A stretch of DNA of 53,093 nt from Levilactobacillus parabrevis ATCC 53295 (GCF_001434055.1 NZ_AZCZ01000018.1:1-53093); one strand, 5' to 3'. Shown: positions 44,616 through 52,678, numbered from the stretch's first letter. Notes: generated by a model not told the origin, from the sequence alone. Numbers and translations: made by a program.

Positions 44616-44892
44616 CGAATCACCTCCGAAAGATGCTAACCATTTATACGTGTCGTTCAACATGTTCCTAGACTACCGCAGAATGACGTGTCTGTGGGAA
44701 AAATACCAGGGTTTTTAAGGTTTCTTTGGCCCTTTAGTAAATTCATAAGTTTTTGGGCAAGGAAACAGCACATTCTTTCGCGGCTTCGGTGTACGGCGTG
44801 GGAGATTTCGACTGAGAAAGTGGACGACGGGTGTCGCTGGCACTCTGTCTGCGTGGTATGATAACTACAAATTAATTGAGGAGGTGGCAGGT

Positions 44893-45741
44893 ATGGATCA
44901 GTCAGATTATCAAAGTGAGTTGCGAGACAATCAAGCCAATTGGAACGACCGTGCTAAGGTCCACATGATCTCGGACTTTTACGATGTCGATCACTTGGTG
45001 GCAACCCCAGACGAAACGACGGTGACCGTTCAGCATGACTATGCCGTTCTGCGGAAATGGCTACCTGACAACACGATTAAGGGCTGCGACCTGCTTCATC
45101 TGCAGTGTCACATTGGAACGGATACGCTGTCCTGGCAACGTCTCGGCGCTACCCACGTCACGGGTTTGGATTTTTCATCACAATCGCTGACGTATGCCAG
45201 AGAGATTGCACAACGAGCGCGGGCGGAAATTACATACGTGCAGGGCGATGCCCGCTTTGCCAGTCAGCGGATTCAACGAAAGTTTGACGTCGTGGACACC
45301 AGTATGGGGACGATTACATGGTTGCCGAATCTGACGGACTGGGCCCAGTCGATTGCGGCGTTGCTGAAGGCTGGCGGCACATTTATGATTCGTGATGATC
45401 ATCCTTTTCTAAATGCCTTAGATTTCGAGTCGATGGTCGTTCACGCCGATTACTTCAACGACGGCACGTTGACCTACGAACAGGATGGCTCATATACCGA
45501 CCACTCAACTCATCGCGTGCAACATACGACAAATCACAATTGGAATCATGATTTTCAAGAAATCACCACAGCCCTCCTGACAGCGGGATTGACCATTGAA
45601 TTTCTAGGTGAGTATCCACGAACGGAGTGGCCAGCGCTACCAAATTTGGTACAACGCGACGGTTGGTTTGAACTGCCGGCTGATGCGCCGAAGATTCCAC
45701 TGACGTTTGCGTTGGTGGCGAAGAAGCCAGCTTGCGGATAA
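44893..45741 (+). CDS. Class I SAM-dependent methyltransferase
   Basis: 282 residues. Motif I is LLHLQCHIGTDTLSWQRLGA, motif post-I VTGLDFSSQSLTYAREIAQ, and motif II/IV FDVVDTSMGTITWLPNLTDWAQSIAALLKAGGTFMI. N-terminal NQANWNDRAKVHMISDFYD is common to a small-molecule methyltransferase group. Substrate unknown. ATG 44893 has GAGGAGG seven to nine bases upstream; a GTG at 44884 overlaps that site. Monocistronic. Confidence 0.87.
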   Translation: MDQSDYQSELRDNQANWNDRAKVHMISDFYDVDHLVATPDETTVTVQHDYAVLRKWLPDNTIKGCDLLHLQCHIGTDTLSWQRLGATHVTGLDFSSQSLTYAREIAQRARAEITYVQGDARFASQRIQRKFDVVDTSMGTITWLPNLTDWAQSIAALLKAGGTFMIRDDHPFLNALDFESMVVHADYFNDGTLTYEQDGSYTDHSTHRVQHTTNHNWNHDFQEITTALLTAGLTIEFLGEYPRTEWPALPNLVQRDGWFELPADAPKIPLTFALVAKKPACG

Positions 45742-45836
45742 TGGAATGAGCGTTACTGACGGTGGAGTTGAAACGATTGGGTGAGACTGGAGAGTAGTTG
45801 GTTTCGGGATTGAAATGGACATTTTAACAGGGAAAA

Positions 45837-45889
45837 GGAATCATAATGCCTTACTTTAGATATTTGAAGAAAAATGGCATTATGTTTCC
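45837..45889. repeat. Inverted repeat with 14-bp arms
   Basis: Arms 45837-45850 and 45876-45889 (GGAA-t-CATAATGCC / GGCATTATG-t-TTCC) match except for one T-T position, around a 25-bp AT-rich centre. No T-run follows. It lies in the space between the methyltransferase and the MazG-like gene and is not explained by either. Confidence 0.6.
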
Positions 45890-45974
45890 ATTTGACTAGG
45901 GCTCAAGTTTTAATGATTAATTGCGTGGCAACCAATATAATTAGCAAATTCTTAAACTAAAGGAGACAGACAAT

Positions 45975-46298
45975 TTGACAATCAATGATCATCAACAGTG
46001 GCTTGTCGATTTCTATACACATCGCAATTGGTATCAGTATTCCCCCTTTGTTCACGTGGCGATTCTCACGGAGGAAGTGGGTGAGGTCTCACGAGCAGTT
46101 CGTGCGAACGAAATTGGCCGCGACCATCCCGGTGAAAAAGCCGCAACGTCTGCTGAGAAACGGGCGAATTTGAAGGAAGAACTGGCGGATACGCTGGACT
46201 TGGTTCTAGTGCTCAGTAGCCTTTACGATATTGACGCACAGGACCTGCTTGAGGCGAGCGAGAAGAAGCTGACGGCACGATTTAAGAATGAAAAGTAA
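45975..46298 (+). CDS. MazG-like nucleotide pyrophosphohydrolase
   Basis: 107 residues of the all-alpha NTP-PPase kind: first metal pair in LTEEVGEVSRAVR (E-E-x-x-E) and second in NLKEELADTLDLVL (E-E-x-x-D). Probably hydrolyses a (d)NTP or modified nucleotide. TTG start with AAGGAGAC upstream. Short family members like this act as house-cleaning enzymes; substrate not deducible. Confidence 0.87.
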   Translation: MTINDHQQWLVDFYTHRNWYQYSPFVHVAILTEEVGEVSRAVRANEIGRDHPGEKAATSAEKRANLKEELADTLDLVLVLSSLYDIDAQDLLEASEKKLTARFKNEK

Positions 46299-46423
46299 AA
46301 CATTATCTGTTACGTCTGAAGGATGGTCGTAGAGAATAGTTGTTTTATTGCAGACATGGCCGCATAATGAGACTGCTAGAGATAGACTGGGTAGCTCAAC
46401 GACGAGGAGAGGCGTACACGAGT

Positions 46424-46675
46424 ATGAAAGTTATCACCTATCGTAATTTTTGTAAGAACCCGAAGCACTATCTGGATCAGGTGACAGAAAATCTTGAACC
46501 TTTAACCATCGCACGTAAGAATCATCGAAATGCGGTTCTCATGTCAGCAGAGACTTATCACAATATGCGCGAAAATCAATATGTACTGGAAAATTCAGCT
46601 AATCGTGGCTGGTTACAGGAATCTTTGAATCAGGCACATCAGGGCCAAACGATTCAGCATAATTTGATACAATGA
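46424..46675 (+). CDS. Phd/YefM-type antitoxin without visible toxin
   Basis: 83 residues. KVITYRNFCKNPKHYLDQV is the DNA-binding N-terminus, and EPLTIARKNHRNAVLMSAETYHNMREN the conserved YefM core. ATG 46424 has GAGGAGAGG upstream; 28 extra in-frame residues upstream lack family character. The RelE/YoeB-type toxin that normally follows directly is missing: a terminator begins 34 bp after the stop. Confidence 0.88.
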   Translation: MKVITYRNFCKNPKHYLDQVTENLEPLTIARKNHRNAVLMSAETYHNMRENQYVLENSANRGWLQESLNQAHQGQTIQHNLIQ

Positions 46676-46708
46676 GTAACTGTTGGATGAGTTAAAATAC
46701 GACTAACG

Positions 46709-46750
46709 AAAACAAAGGAGCCATGACGTCCGTCACAGCTCCTTTGTTTT
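46709..46750. terminator. Strong terminator after the Phd-like gene
   Basis: AAAACAAAGGAGC (46709-46721) and GCTCCTTTGTTTT (46738-46750) are a perfect 13-bp stem with A and T tails, working in both directions. Confidence 0.9.
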
Positions 46751-46751
46751 G

Positions 46752-47040
46752 CAAAATTTAGCTTTATTTGTTGCGAAGTGCTCGCTGGCGTTCGTGACAA
46801 TCATAACGATTCTCGGCTTGTAAGGTTGCGTTGGCCCGCGTCCCTGCTGAGTATTGGCGCCGAGCGAGTAGCCAGACGCAACTTCGCTGAAGCAGCAGCG
46901 GAGGCGTCCAGGTGGAGCACGTTGAGCTACCCGTTCACGGACGGTCGACGACAAGGTAGCCAGCAATGCCGACCACCCACAGGGCCACCGTTAGCCAGTT
47001 GCCTTGCCGCATGACGAGACCATCGTCATTTACCCAAAGA
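46752..47040. other. GC-rich gene-free element before nth
   Basis: About 290 bases, GC-rich compared with the AT-rich flanks, with no frame carrying a ribosome site. Long-distance complementarities include GTTGCGT (near 46829) with ACGCAAC (near 46876), GTGCTC (near 46779) with GAGCAC (near 46915) and GCTGGC (near 46785) with GCCAGC (near 46961). Translated in any frame it is Arg/Ser/Pro-rich junk. It may be a structured RNA or one copy of a dispersed intergenic repeat. Confidence 0.5.
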
Positions 47041-47137
47041 TGGTAAGCCTCGAAATTCAAACAAAATAACTATATGCGGATCCTTTGCAGTACTATTAAG
47101 AGGACAACTACAGAACGATAGAAGCGGGAGGCTATTT

Positions 47138-47788
47138 ATGTTAAAAGACGAACAGATTGTCTGGGCCATTCATCAAATGGAAGACGACATTGGACCGGTG
47201 GGGTCGTCACTGGATGCTCGGACGCCCTTCCAGTTTTTGGTGTCCGTTATTTTGAGTGCACAAGCTACGGACGTCTCGGTCAATAAGGTGACGCCAACCT
47301 TGTTCGCCAAGTATCCGAATCCTGCGGCGTTAATGGTGGCAGATGTGGGCGACGTTGAAACGATTATTAAAAGCGTTGGTCTATTTCACAACAAGGCTAA
47401 GAATATCATCAAGACCGCGCGCATCGTTCACGAGAACTTAAACGACGTGGTGCCGACTGATCGTAAGGGTATCATGGCTTTGCCCGGTGCCGGCCGGAAA
47501 ACGGCCAACGTTGTTTTGAGCGATGTCTTTGGTCAGGAGACATTTGCCGTGGATACCCACGTCTCGGCTATTTCCAAGCGCCTTCATTTTGTAGAGCAGT
47601 CGGCCTCACCTTTACAGGTGGAGAATAAGATTGTCAGCGTTTTGAATCCGGCAGAATTGCATCAGGCGCATCACACCATGATTGAATACGGCCGCAAGTA
47701 TTCGATGAAGTTAGCACCAGAGAAGGAAGTTTGCCAGCTGATCATCGACTGTGACAAGTTGAACGAAGAGAATGAGGCAGAGATTTAG
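47138..47788 (+). CDS. nth: Endonuclease III without its [4Fe-4S] motif
   Basis: 216-residue base-excision repair glycosylase/AP lyase. The helix-hairpin-helix LPGAGRKTANVVLSDVFG carries catalytic K121, and FAVDTHVSAISKRL carries D139. The C-terminal C-x6-C-x2-C-x5-C cluster loop is not intact: after YGRKYSM only C199 and C205 remain, so no cubane cluster can form. Iron-free Nth variants fit manganese-rich, iron-poor lactobacilli. It stands alone rather than between dnaD and ponA as in Bacillus. Good GGGAGG ribosome site. Confidence 0.92.
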   Translation: MLKDEQIVWAIHQMEDDIGPVGSSLDARTPFQFLVSVILSAQATDVSVNKVTPTLFAKYPNPAALMVADVGDVETIIKSVGLFHNKAKNIIKTARIVHENLNDVVPTDRKGIMALPGAGRKTANVVLSDVFGQETFAVDTHVSAISKRLHFVEQSASPLQVENKIVSVLNPAELHQAHHTMIEYGRKYSMKLAPEKEVCQLIIDCDKLNEENEAEI

Positions 47789-47903
47789 AAACGGGTAGCG
47801 GGGTGATGACTCTGGTATCGCGTAGACTAGTGGACCTGCGTTTGCTCAAAGACTCGGCGTATGTTACGGTTAACACAGTAAATAAGGACGAGGAGTGACG
47901 TTA

Positions 47904-47957
47904 ATGAGTGTGCGAAATTGCCGTGAAGTGTCCGGCACGAGATCGTGCAAGTCATAG
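47904..47957 (+). CDS. 17-codon leader peptide upstream of the MutS2-like gene
   Basis: ATG 47904 is 8 bases after GAGGAG (47890-47895). It encodes MSVRNCREVSGTRSCKS and stops with TAG 47955-47957. Three Arg (CGA, CGT, AGA), two Cys and a terminal Lys-Ser. A small hairpin GCACG-agat-CGTGC (47935-47948) lies inside it. The stop codon overlaps the 5' arm of the long hairpin at 47956. Arrangement is that of a regulatory leader ORF; expression is inferred. Confidence 0.55.
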   Translation: MSVRNCREVSGTRSCKS

Positions 47958-48020
47958 CAAATAGCAGGACCGACAAGCCAATAACTGAAGGTCTCTCCAT
48001 GCTGTTTGCTGCAAGGAGAG
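47956..48020 (+). promoter_or_regulatory. Two mutually exclusive hairpins, one masking the MutS2-like ribosome site
   Basis: Structure A: AGCAAATAGCAGGA (47956-47969) pairs with 47996-48010 (one bulged A, one wobble). Structure B: CTCTCC (47993-47998) pairs with GGAGAG (48015-48020), which is the Shine-Dalgarno sequence 3 bases before ATG 48024. A and B share TCC 47996-47998 and cross topologically, so they compete. A leaves the ribosome site free; B hides it. Confidence 0.6.
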
Positions 48021-48023
48021 TAA

Positions 48024-49538
48024 ATGAATTTAAAGGAAATTACCCAATTAGATCAAATTTTAGCAACAGTTGCCACGTACACGCACAGTGATCGGGCAGC
48101 CAAAGCACTACAGGAAACGGCCAATCAAACCGAATTGATGGCTGTTCACACACAATTAACGTTAACGGCGGAAGCCCACCGGCTACTGGCCAATGATGTG
48201 ACGTTTACTTATTTTGACCTAGATCAACTAGCGGCGTTACAGGCCAAGCTTGATCAGGGCCTCATGTTGAACGCGCAACAGCTAGACCAGATCAATCACT
48301 TTTTGATTAATCTGCGGCGGCTAAAGGCCATCTTACACACACACCAGCAGTTAGCACCACATCTGGCAGCGTTCATGCAATCCACCGCGCAATTGGGAAG
48401 TCTTCAACAAGAGCTGGAGCATATGATCATCTACGGCCAAATTGCCGACAACGCAACGCCGGAACTGGCCGAGATTCGTGGGAAAGTTGTAAAGCAACGC
48501 CAACAGGTTCAGACGGCGCTGACACAGTTCGTTCAGAAGCATCCCCGTTCCGTGCAGAGTAACCGGCTGATCACGCGAAATGAGCGGGTCTGCGTGCAGC
48601 TCAAGGCCGGTGAAAAGAACCGATTCAAGGGGCAGGTCATCGATCAGTCGGCGACCGGTTCAACCATTTTCTTCGAGCCAGCCACGGCAGCTAAGAAGGG
48701 CGCCGTCCTCGCAGAACTCATTGCCGATGAAAGTGCCGAAGTCTACCAATTGTTGGTAACTTTGACTGGGGACGTACTGGATAACTGGGACGCGTTGACT
48801 AAGAATCAGGAGCTACTCAGCCAGTTCGACCAGATCATGGCACGTGGTCAGTATGGATTGGAAACGGCTAGTCGTTTACCCGAGTTAAATACGGATCAGC
48901 ACATTAAGATCGTTGCGGGTCGTCATCCCTTGCTCAAGAACGCCGTACCGCTCGATATTGAACTGACACCGCAGCAGGGACTGATGATCACTGGAGCCAA
49001 TTCGGGTGGGAAGACGGTTGTCTTGAAGACTATCGCGCTATTTGCCCTGATGATTCAGGTTGGCCTTGAGTTACCAACTGCTGCTGGAACCCAGATGGCA
49101 GTCTTCAGTCAGTTTTGGGTCGACATTGGCGATAACCAAAGTATTACGGCTCAACTGAGTACGTTTGCCGCTGAAATGACGACGCTGGTTGATATGACGG
49201 ATAATATTAAGGAGAACGCGTTGGTCTTATTGGATGAAATTGGGAGCGGGACTGATCCGGAAGAAGGGTCTGCACTGAGTATCTCGATCATCGAATATCT
49301 TCGTCAAAGAAAGGCAACCATCATTGCCACGACCCACTTTAGTGCGATCAAGGAATATGCCGTTGATTGCCCGACGTTTATGACGGCCACGATGGCCTTC
49401 GATCCGCAGACGTTGGAGCCAACGTATCGCTTGTTGCTGAATCAAGTCGGCGCAAGTGAAGCAATCTGGCTGGCCGAACGTTTAGGTTTGGCGCAACCAA
49501 TTCTGGATGCCGCACGTCAGCGACTTGTTACGAAATAA
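48024..49538 (+). CDS. Short MutS2-like ATPase lacking KOW and Smr domains
   Basis: 504 residues against about 785 for MutS2. The N-terminal core/clamp region (1-300) keeps the pattern ASGSTIFFEP-like (SATGSTIFFEPATA, 209-222), and the ATPase has Walker A GANSGGKT (324-331), DIGDNQSITAQLSTFAAEM and Walker B LVLLDEIGSGTDPEEG (400-415) plus the ATTHF switch. It ends just after the ATPase (RLGLAQPILDAARQRL), so the KOW, coiled-coil and Smr nuclease parts are absent. MutS2 in Bacillus (RqcU) splits collided ribosomes; a related job without cleavage is possible. Controlled by the leader described above. Confidence 0.88.
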   Translation: MNLKEITQLDQILATVATYTHSDRAAKALQETANQTELMAVHTQLTLTAEAHRLLANDVTFTYFDLDQLAALQAKLDQGLMLNAQQLDQINHFLINLRRLKAILHTHQQLAPHLAAFMQSTAQLGSLQQELEHMIIYGQIADNATPELAEIRGKVVKQRQQVQTALTQFVQKHPRSVQSNRLITRNERVCVQLKAGEKNRFKGQVIDQSATGSTIFFEPATAAKKGAVLAELIADESAEVYQLLVTLTGDVLDNWDALTKNQELLSQFDQIMARGQYGLETASRLPELNTDQHIKIVAGRHPLLKNAVPLDIELTPQQGLMITGANSGGKTVVLKTIALFALMIQVGLELPTAAGTQMAVFSQFWVDIGDNQSITAQLSTFAAEMTTLVDMTDNIKENALVLLDEIGSGTDPEEGSALSISIIEYLRQRKATIIATTHFSAIKEYAVDCPTFMTATMAFDPQTLEPTYRLLLNQVGASEAIWLAERLGLAQPILDAARQRLVTK

Positions 49539-49561
49539 ATTAGACTGAAATTCAAATATAT

Positions 49562-49600
49562 AAGGCTCATCCATCGTTGTTAGAGCGATGAATGAGCCTT
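49562..49600. terminator. Terminator of the MutS2-like gene
   Basis: AAGGCTCAT (49562-49570) pairs with ATGAGCCTT (49592-49600) with an inner CATCG/CGATG stem. The T tail is short (TTTATT). Confidence 0.8.
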
Positions 49601-49762
49601 TATTCGTGTAGATTAGATCTCTGTTTCGAATCTATTATTGACGAATCCAGTTCGGACGCCAACAGCTAAGTGGGTATATACGATAACCATTGTCGCGATG
49701 ACACGGGCATGTTAAGGTTGGGAAAAGTCGGCGCTTGAGATTCAGTCTGATGAGATATTTGA

Positions 49763-50032
49763 CTAAACTAAATGTGGTCGTGCCACCAAGAAGAGCTTGG
49801 TCAATGTGGTTACCACTAAGACGAGTTGAAGAATGAAATCAGCTTCGTTCAGAAAGTGTCGGTCGTGGGTGGAGGCAAAGAGGTCGAAGTGAAACGTCAG
49901 CGTTGCCAGGGAAAGGAAACCGATGACTGCCAAGGCAACGGGTTTAAACAAGACGATTGTAAGTCCCATCAAAATTAGCGTGGATCCAAATAAAAGATAC
50001 TGTGCGGTTGTGTTTTGTCGAACCATACGCAT
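49763..50032 (-). CDS. Small membrane protein with three helices
   Basis: 89 residues with hydrophobic segments about 11-29, 31-49 and 66-83. ATG with GGAGGGG upstream. No family recognised. It is transcribed leftward and stands apart from the qor operon by 180 bp. Confidence 0.65.
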   Translation of the reverse strand: MRMVRQNTTAQYLLFGSTLILMGLTIVLFKPVALAVIGFLSLATLTFHFDLFASTHDRHFLNEADFILQLVLVVTTLTKLFLVARPHLV

Positions 50033-50211
50033 AATTATCCCCTCCAGAAATAACTTATTTCAGCGAAAGGTACACCCAATTTAACGTCCGTATCGTATCA
50101 TTACCTTTGAAGTAAGGCCACGCCAAAGGACTGGAATGTTAAGGTTAGTTTTCATGTATAACGAAGGCCTGACCCTTTGGACGGATGTGTCAAGGTGCTA
50201 GTAGTTGGGGT

Positions 50212-50352
50212 TCACCGACAGTGACTGCGCTTAAACAGCCAGAACAGGCCACCGACAATCACCCCAACTAATAGGGCGCGAACGCCCCAGCCAATGAGCC
50301 ATAGTGAGAGAAGTTGTGGTAACAGGTGATTCCAATCAATCGTTAATAACAT
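50212..50352 (-). CDS. 46-residue membrane protein
   Basis: Starts at ATG 50350-50352, 5 bp after the quinone-oxidoreductase-like gene, with AGGAGG inside the end of that gene. It encodes an amphipathic start (LLTIDWNHLLPQLLSLWL) and a strong helix (VRALLVGVIVGGLFWLF) ending in KRSHCR. Looks like a small single- or double-span membrane protein; no family recognised. Too short to be found by many gene callers. Confidence 0.6.
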   Translation of the reverse strand: MLLTIDWNHLLPQLLSLWLIGWGVRALLVGVIVGGLFWLFKRSHCR

Positions 50353-50357
50353 TCTTG

Positions 50358-51284
50358 TCAAGCCTCCTGATTGTAGGTTAATAGAATTCGTCCGGCCGCG
50401 TGTTCCGACAACAGGTGGTGTTGCGCTGTCTTGACAGCGGTGAACGGGAATTGCTCGTGGATTACCGCCCTGAGTTTGTGTTGGGCGAGTTGCGTTAGTA
50501 GCCAACGGTAATCACTCGGAGTAATGGCACCACTTACGAAACTAAAGGACTGCTGCGGTCGTGTGCGATACTGTTGCTGCGCCAATGAAAGAATTTTGAC
50601 TGGTCCCAACGCAGCCGTCAGTTGGTCGAGCAGTGCGGTTGAACCGGCCAGATCAATCACTTGGCTAACGGCAGGTGCCTCAGCTAACTGCTGGTCGAGT
50701 GGGAGATCATAGTCGAGCACCTGTTCTGCCCCCAGTGTTTGCAAAAGCTTGTGACGGCTGGAATGGCCAATGGCGATGGTGTGCACACCAAAGAACTGAG
50801 CCAGTTGTAGAAAGTAAGTGCCAACGCTGCCGCTCGCGCCAGTGACTAAGGTGGTTTCACCAGCTCGCAGTTGACTCTTCTTGAAGGCAAAGTAGGCAGC
50901 ATCCGCACCACCGATGAGGGTGGTCGCGTCCGCCAGCGAGACATTCTGTGGAACCGGAAACAAGAGTGGTGGCAACGTCGACAGGACTTGTTCCTGATGA
51001 CTGCCGGTTGGTTGGATGCCGATGACGGGACGATTTAGCAACTGAGAATTGCGTAGACCGCCGACCTCACGAACGATGCCACCAAAGCCGTAGCCGATGA
51101 CAATTGGTAATTTGACAGGGCGCAAGGCTTTTAGCTGTCCCGTCTCCGTGAGAATGTCGTAGGGCATGATGGGTGTGTAGCGCGTTTCGATACGAACGGC
51201 CAGCGGATTTAGTCGGGGTATCGGGCATGACGTTAAGGTTAGCGCATCGATACCTTGATATGATGTTTGTGTAATGGCGCGCAT
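50358..51284 (-). CDS. Zinc-free quinone oxidoreductase-like protein (MDR superfamily)
   Basis: 308 residues. N-terminal GroES-like fold (ARITQTSYQGIDALTL-type opening; PYDILTETGQLKALRPVKLPIVIGYGFGGIV) and Rossmann NADPH domain with TLVTGASGSVGTYFLQLAQFFG. No structural zinc cysteines. Probably an NADPH-dependent enone or quinone reductase. Its ATG overlaps the SRPBCC stop by one base (TGATG), so the genes are coupled. Confidence 0.88.
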   Translation of the reverse strand: MRAITQTSYQGIDALTLTSCPIPRLNPLAVRIETRYTPIMPYDILTETGQLKALRPVKLPIVIGYGFGGIVREVGGLRNSQLLNRPVIGIQPTGSHQEQVLSTLPPLLFPVPQNVSLADATTLIGGADAAYFAFKKSQLRAGETTLVTGASGSVGTYFLQLAQFFGVHTIAIGHSSRHKLLQTLGAEQVLDYDLPLDQQLAEAPAVSQVIDLAGSTALLDQLTAALGPVKILSLAQQQYRTRPQQSFSFVSGAITPSDYRWLLTQLAQHKLRAVIHEQFPFTAVKTAQHHLLSEHAAGRILLTYNQEA

Positions 51285-51712
51285 CAGTCACTCACCTCCC
51301 AATCCGATTCGGCAAGGGCGACCAATGCCGCTAGCTTTTGTGCAAAAGCGTGTTTGGCAATGGGGGCTAGCAGGTTGAGTGGAACAAGGTTCCCAGCAGT
51401 AGCGGGTACGGTGAGCGTTTCCGTGAGGGTTGTCTGGTTATCAACCCCAGATAGCGTGAAAGTTAACTGATAAGCGAGGTTTCCGTCCTGACTGTGGTAA
51501 ATGACTTGGTTGGCTGACGCGGTAACAGTCAGATGTTCGTGCGTATTGAGTGCGGGTGCTTGCCGAGTGATGTCGACGCCATTGCCTACCGCGGCGATCT
51601 GCGTAATCTCGTTGTCCCAAAGGCGCAAAGTTTCTGGATTGCTAAGAATTGTTTGTAGTCGCTGCTGGGGTGCACGGGTGAGTACGTGGTTTTGAAATAG
51701 GATTTCTGACAT
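51284..51712 (-). CDS. SRPBCC-family lipid/small-molecule binding protein
   Basis: 142 residues of the START/Bet v 1-like kind: first strand ILFQNHVLTRAPQQRLQTILSNPETLRLWD, central beta strands, and a long C-terminal helix (IAKHAFAQKLAALVALAESDWEV). Binds a hydrophobic ligand by family inference. ATG with AAGGAGG. First gene of the SRPBCC-qor-46 residue operon, and 75 bp downstream of the XRE regulator gene. Confidence 0.8.
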   Translation of the reverse strand: MSEILFQNHVLTRAPQQRLQTILSNPETLRLWDNEITQIAAVGNGVDITRQAPALNTHEHLTVTASANQVIYHSQDGNLAYQLTFTLSGVDNQTTLTETLTVPATAGNLVPLNLLAPIAKHAFAQKLAALVALAESDWEVSD

Positions 51713-51787
51713 AAAAAGGCCTCCTTGATTGGATGGCCTTACTTTAACCGATAATTGTTTGCTTTAAAAATCAGGATACTGATACTT

Positions 51788-52606
51788 TCAAAATTTTTTC
51801 GGTACTTGCTCGTGAAAGAGATCCGTTAAGAATTGTTGCTTTTGACGTGCGTCGGTAGCTTCGTTCTCCCGTCCGGCACGATCGGCAATTTCCGCCAGCA
51901 GGCGATAGCTGTTGGCCAGCATATAATGAGAATTGTGGGCAGTGATGTAGGCAATGCCTGTTAATAGTCGCTGGGTAGCCAACGTGGCATTTTGTAAAAA
52001 GTACGCGGTTAACGCGGCGAGGTAGAAAATGATGTTGCTGTTCTCTTCGTAGGGGGCTTGTTCAATGGCGGCGAGTGCCTGATCGCTCAATTGGGTGGCG
52101 CTGTGGCGGAGGCCCTGTTTGGCTTGAACGGTGGCGAGCGATGCCATGGCTAGGCGGGGCAGCATTGTGGGCATGCGTTCTTCTGTCATGGTCATCGCAA
52201 ATTGCAGGTTCTGCTTGGCGTCATCCAGTTTGGCATCAACGTGTAGCTGGGCCACGCCAAGGTAATAGTAATAGGCCTGGGTCTGTTGTGCTGTGGTCAC
52301 GGCGGCGACCGTTTCGGGTGCGAATAGAAAGTCCCGGAGCTCCTGATAACAGTGTTGGTTGCAGAGCGCCTGCATACGTGTGTTCAGGTCGTCATCTCCA
52401 CTGATGGCAAAGTCTGTAGCTAAGCTGATCTCATCGAGTGAGATGGCTAATCGGCGGCACAGTGCGACCAGCAATTTTGCATTGGGCGTGTACCGATCAT
52501 TTTCAATTGCCGATAGCATGGATTGTGCACAGATGCCAGTTGCGACATCTTTCTGCGAGCGGCCTTGTTGCTTGCGAACGCGTTTGAGCGTGGTTCCGAG
52601 TGACAT
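51788..52606 (-). CDS. XRE-family regulator with TPR-like C-terminus (Rgg/PlcR-like)
   Basis: 272 residues. N-terminal HTH (about 5-60, TLKRVRKQQGRSQKDVATGICAQSMLSAIEND) and a helical repeat C-terminus typical of RNPP/Rgg regulators, which sense small peptides or other ligands. GGAGGGA ribosome site. No adjacent signal-peptide gene was found. Probably controls the downstream SRPBCC operon. Confidence 0.87.
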   Translation of the reverse strand: MSLGTTLKRVRKQQGRSQKDVATGICAQSMLSAIENDRYTPNAKLLVALCRRLAISLDEISLATDFAISGDDDLNTRMQALCNQHCYQELRDFLFAPETVAAVTTAQQTQAYYYYLGVAQLHVDAKLDDAKQNLQFAMTMTEERMPTMLPRLAMASLATVQAKQGLRHSATQLSDQALAAIEQAPYEENSNIIFYLAALTAYFLQNATLATQRLLTGIAYITAHNSHYMLANSYRLLAEIADRAGRENEATDARQKQQFLTDLFHEQVPKKF

Positions 52607-52678
52607 TGTGATTCCCTCCTCTGGTCGATGGTTTACGTTAAATTTACACAGCTTGCGTTGAGAATGCTAGTGAGAAGG

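Noticed and set aside
46778-47014. Open frames on both strands of the GC-rich island before nth
   Set aside because: Low-complexity translation without ribosome sites; treated as a non-coding element.
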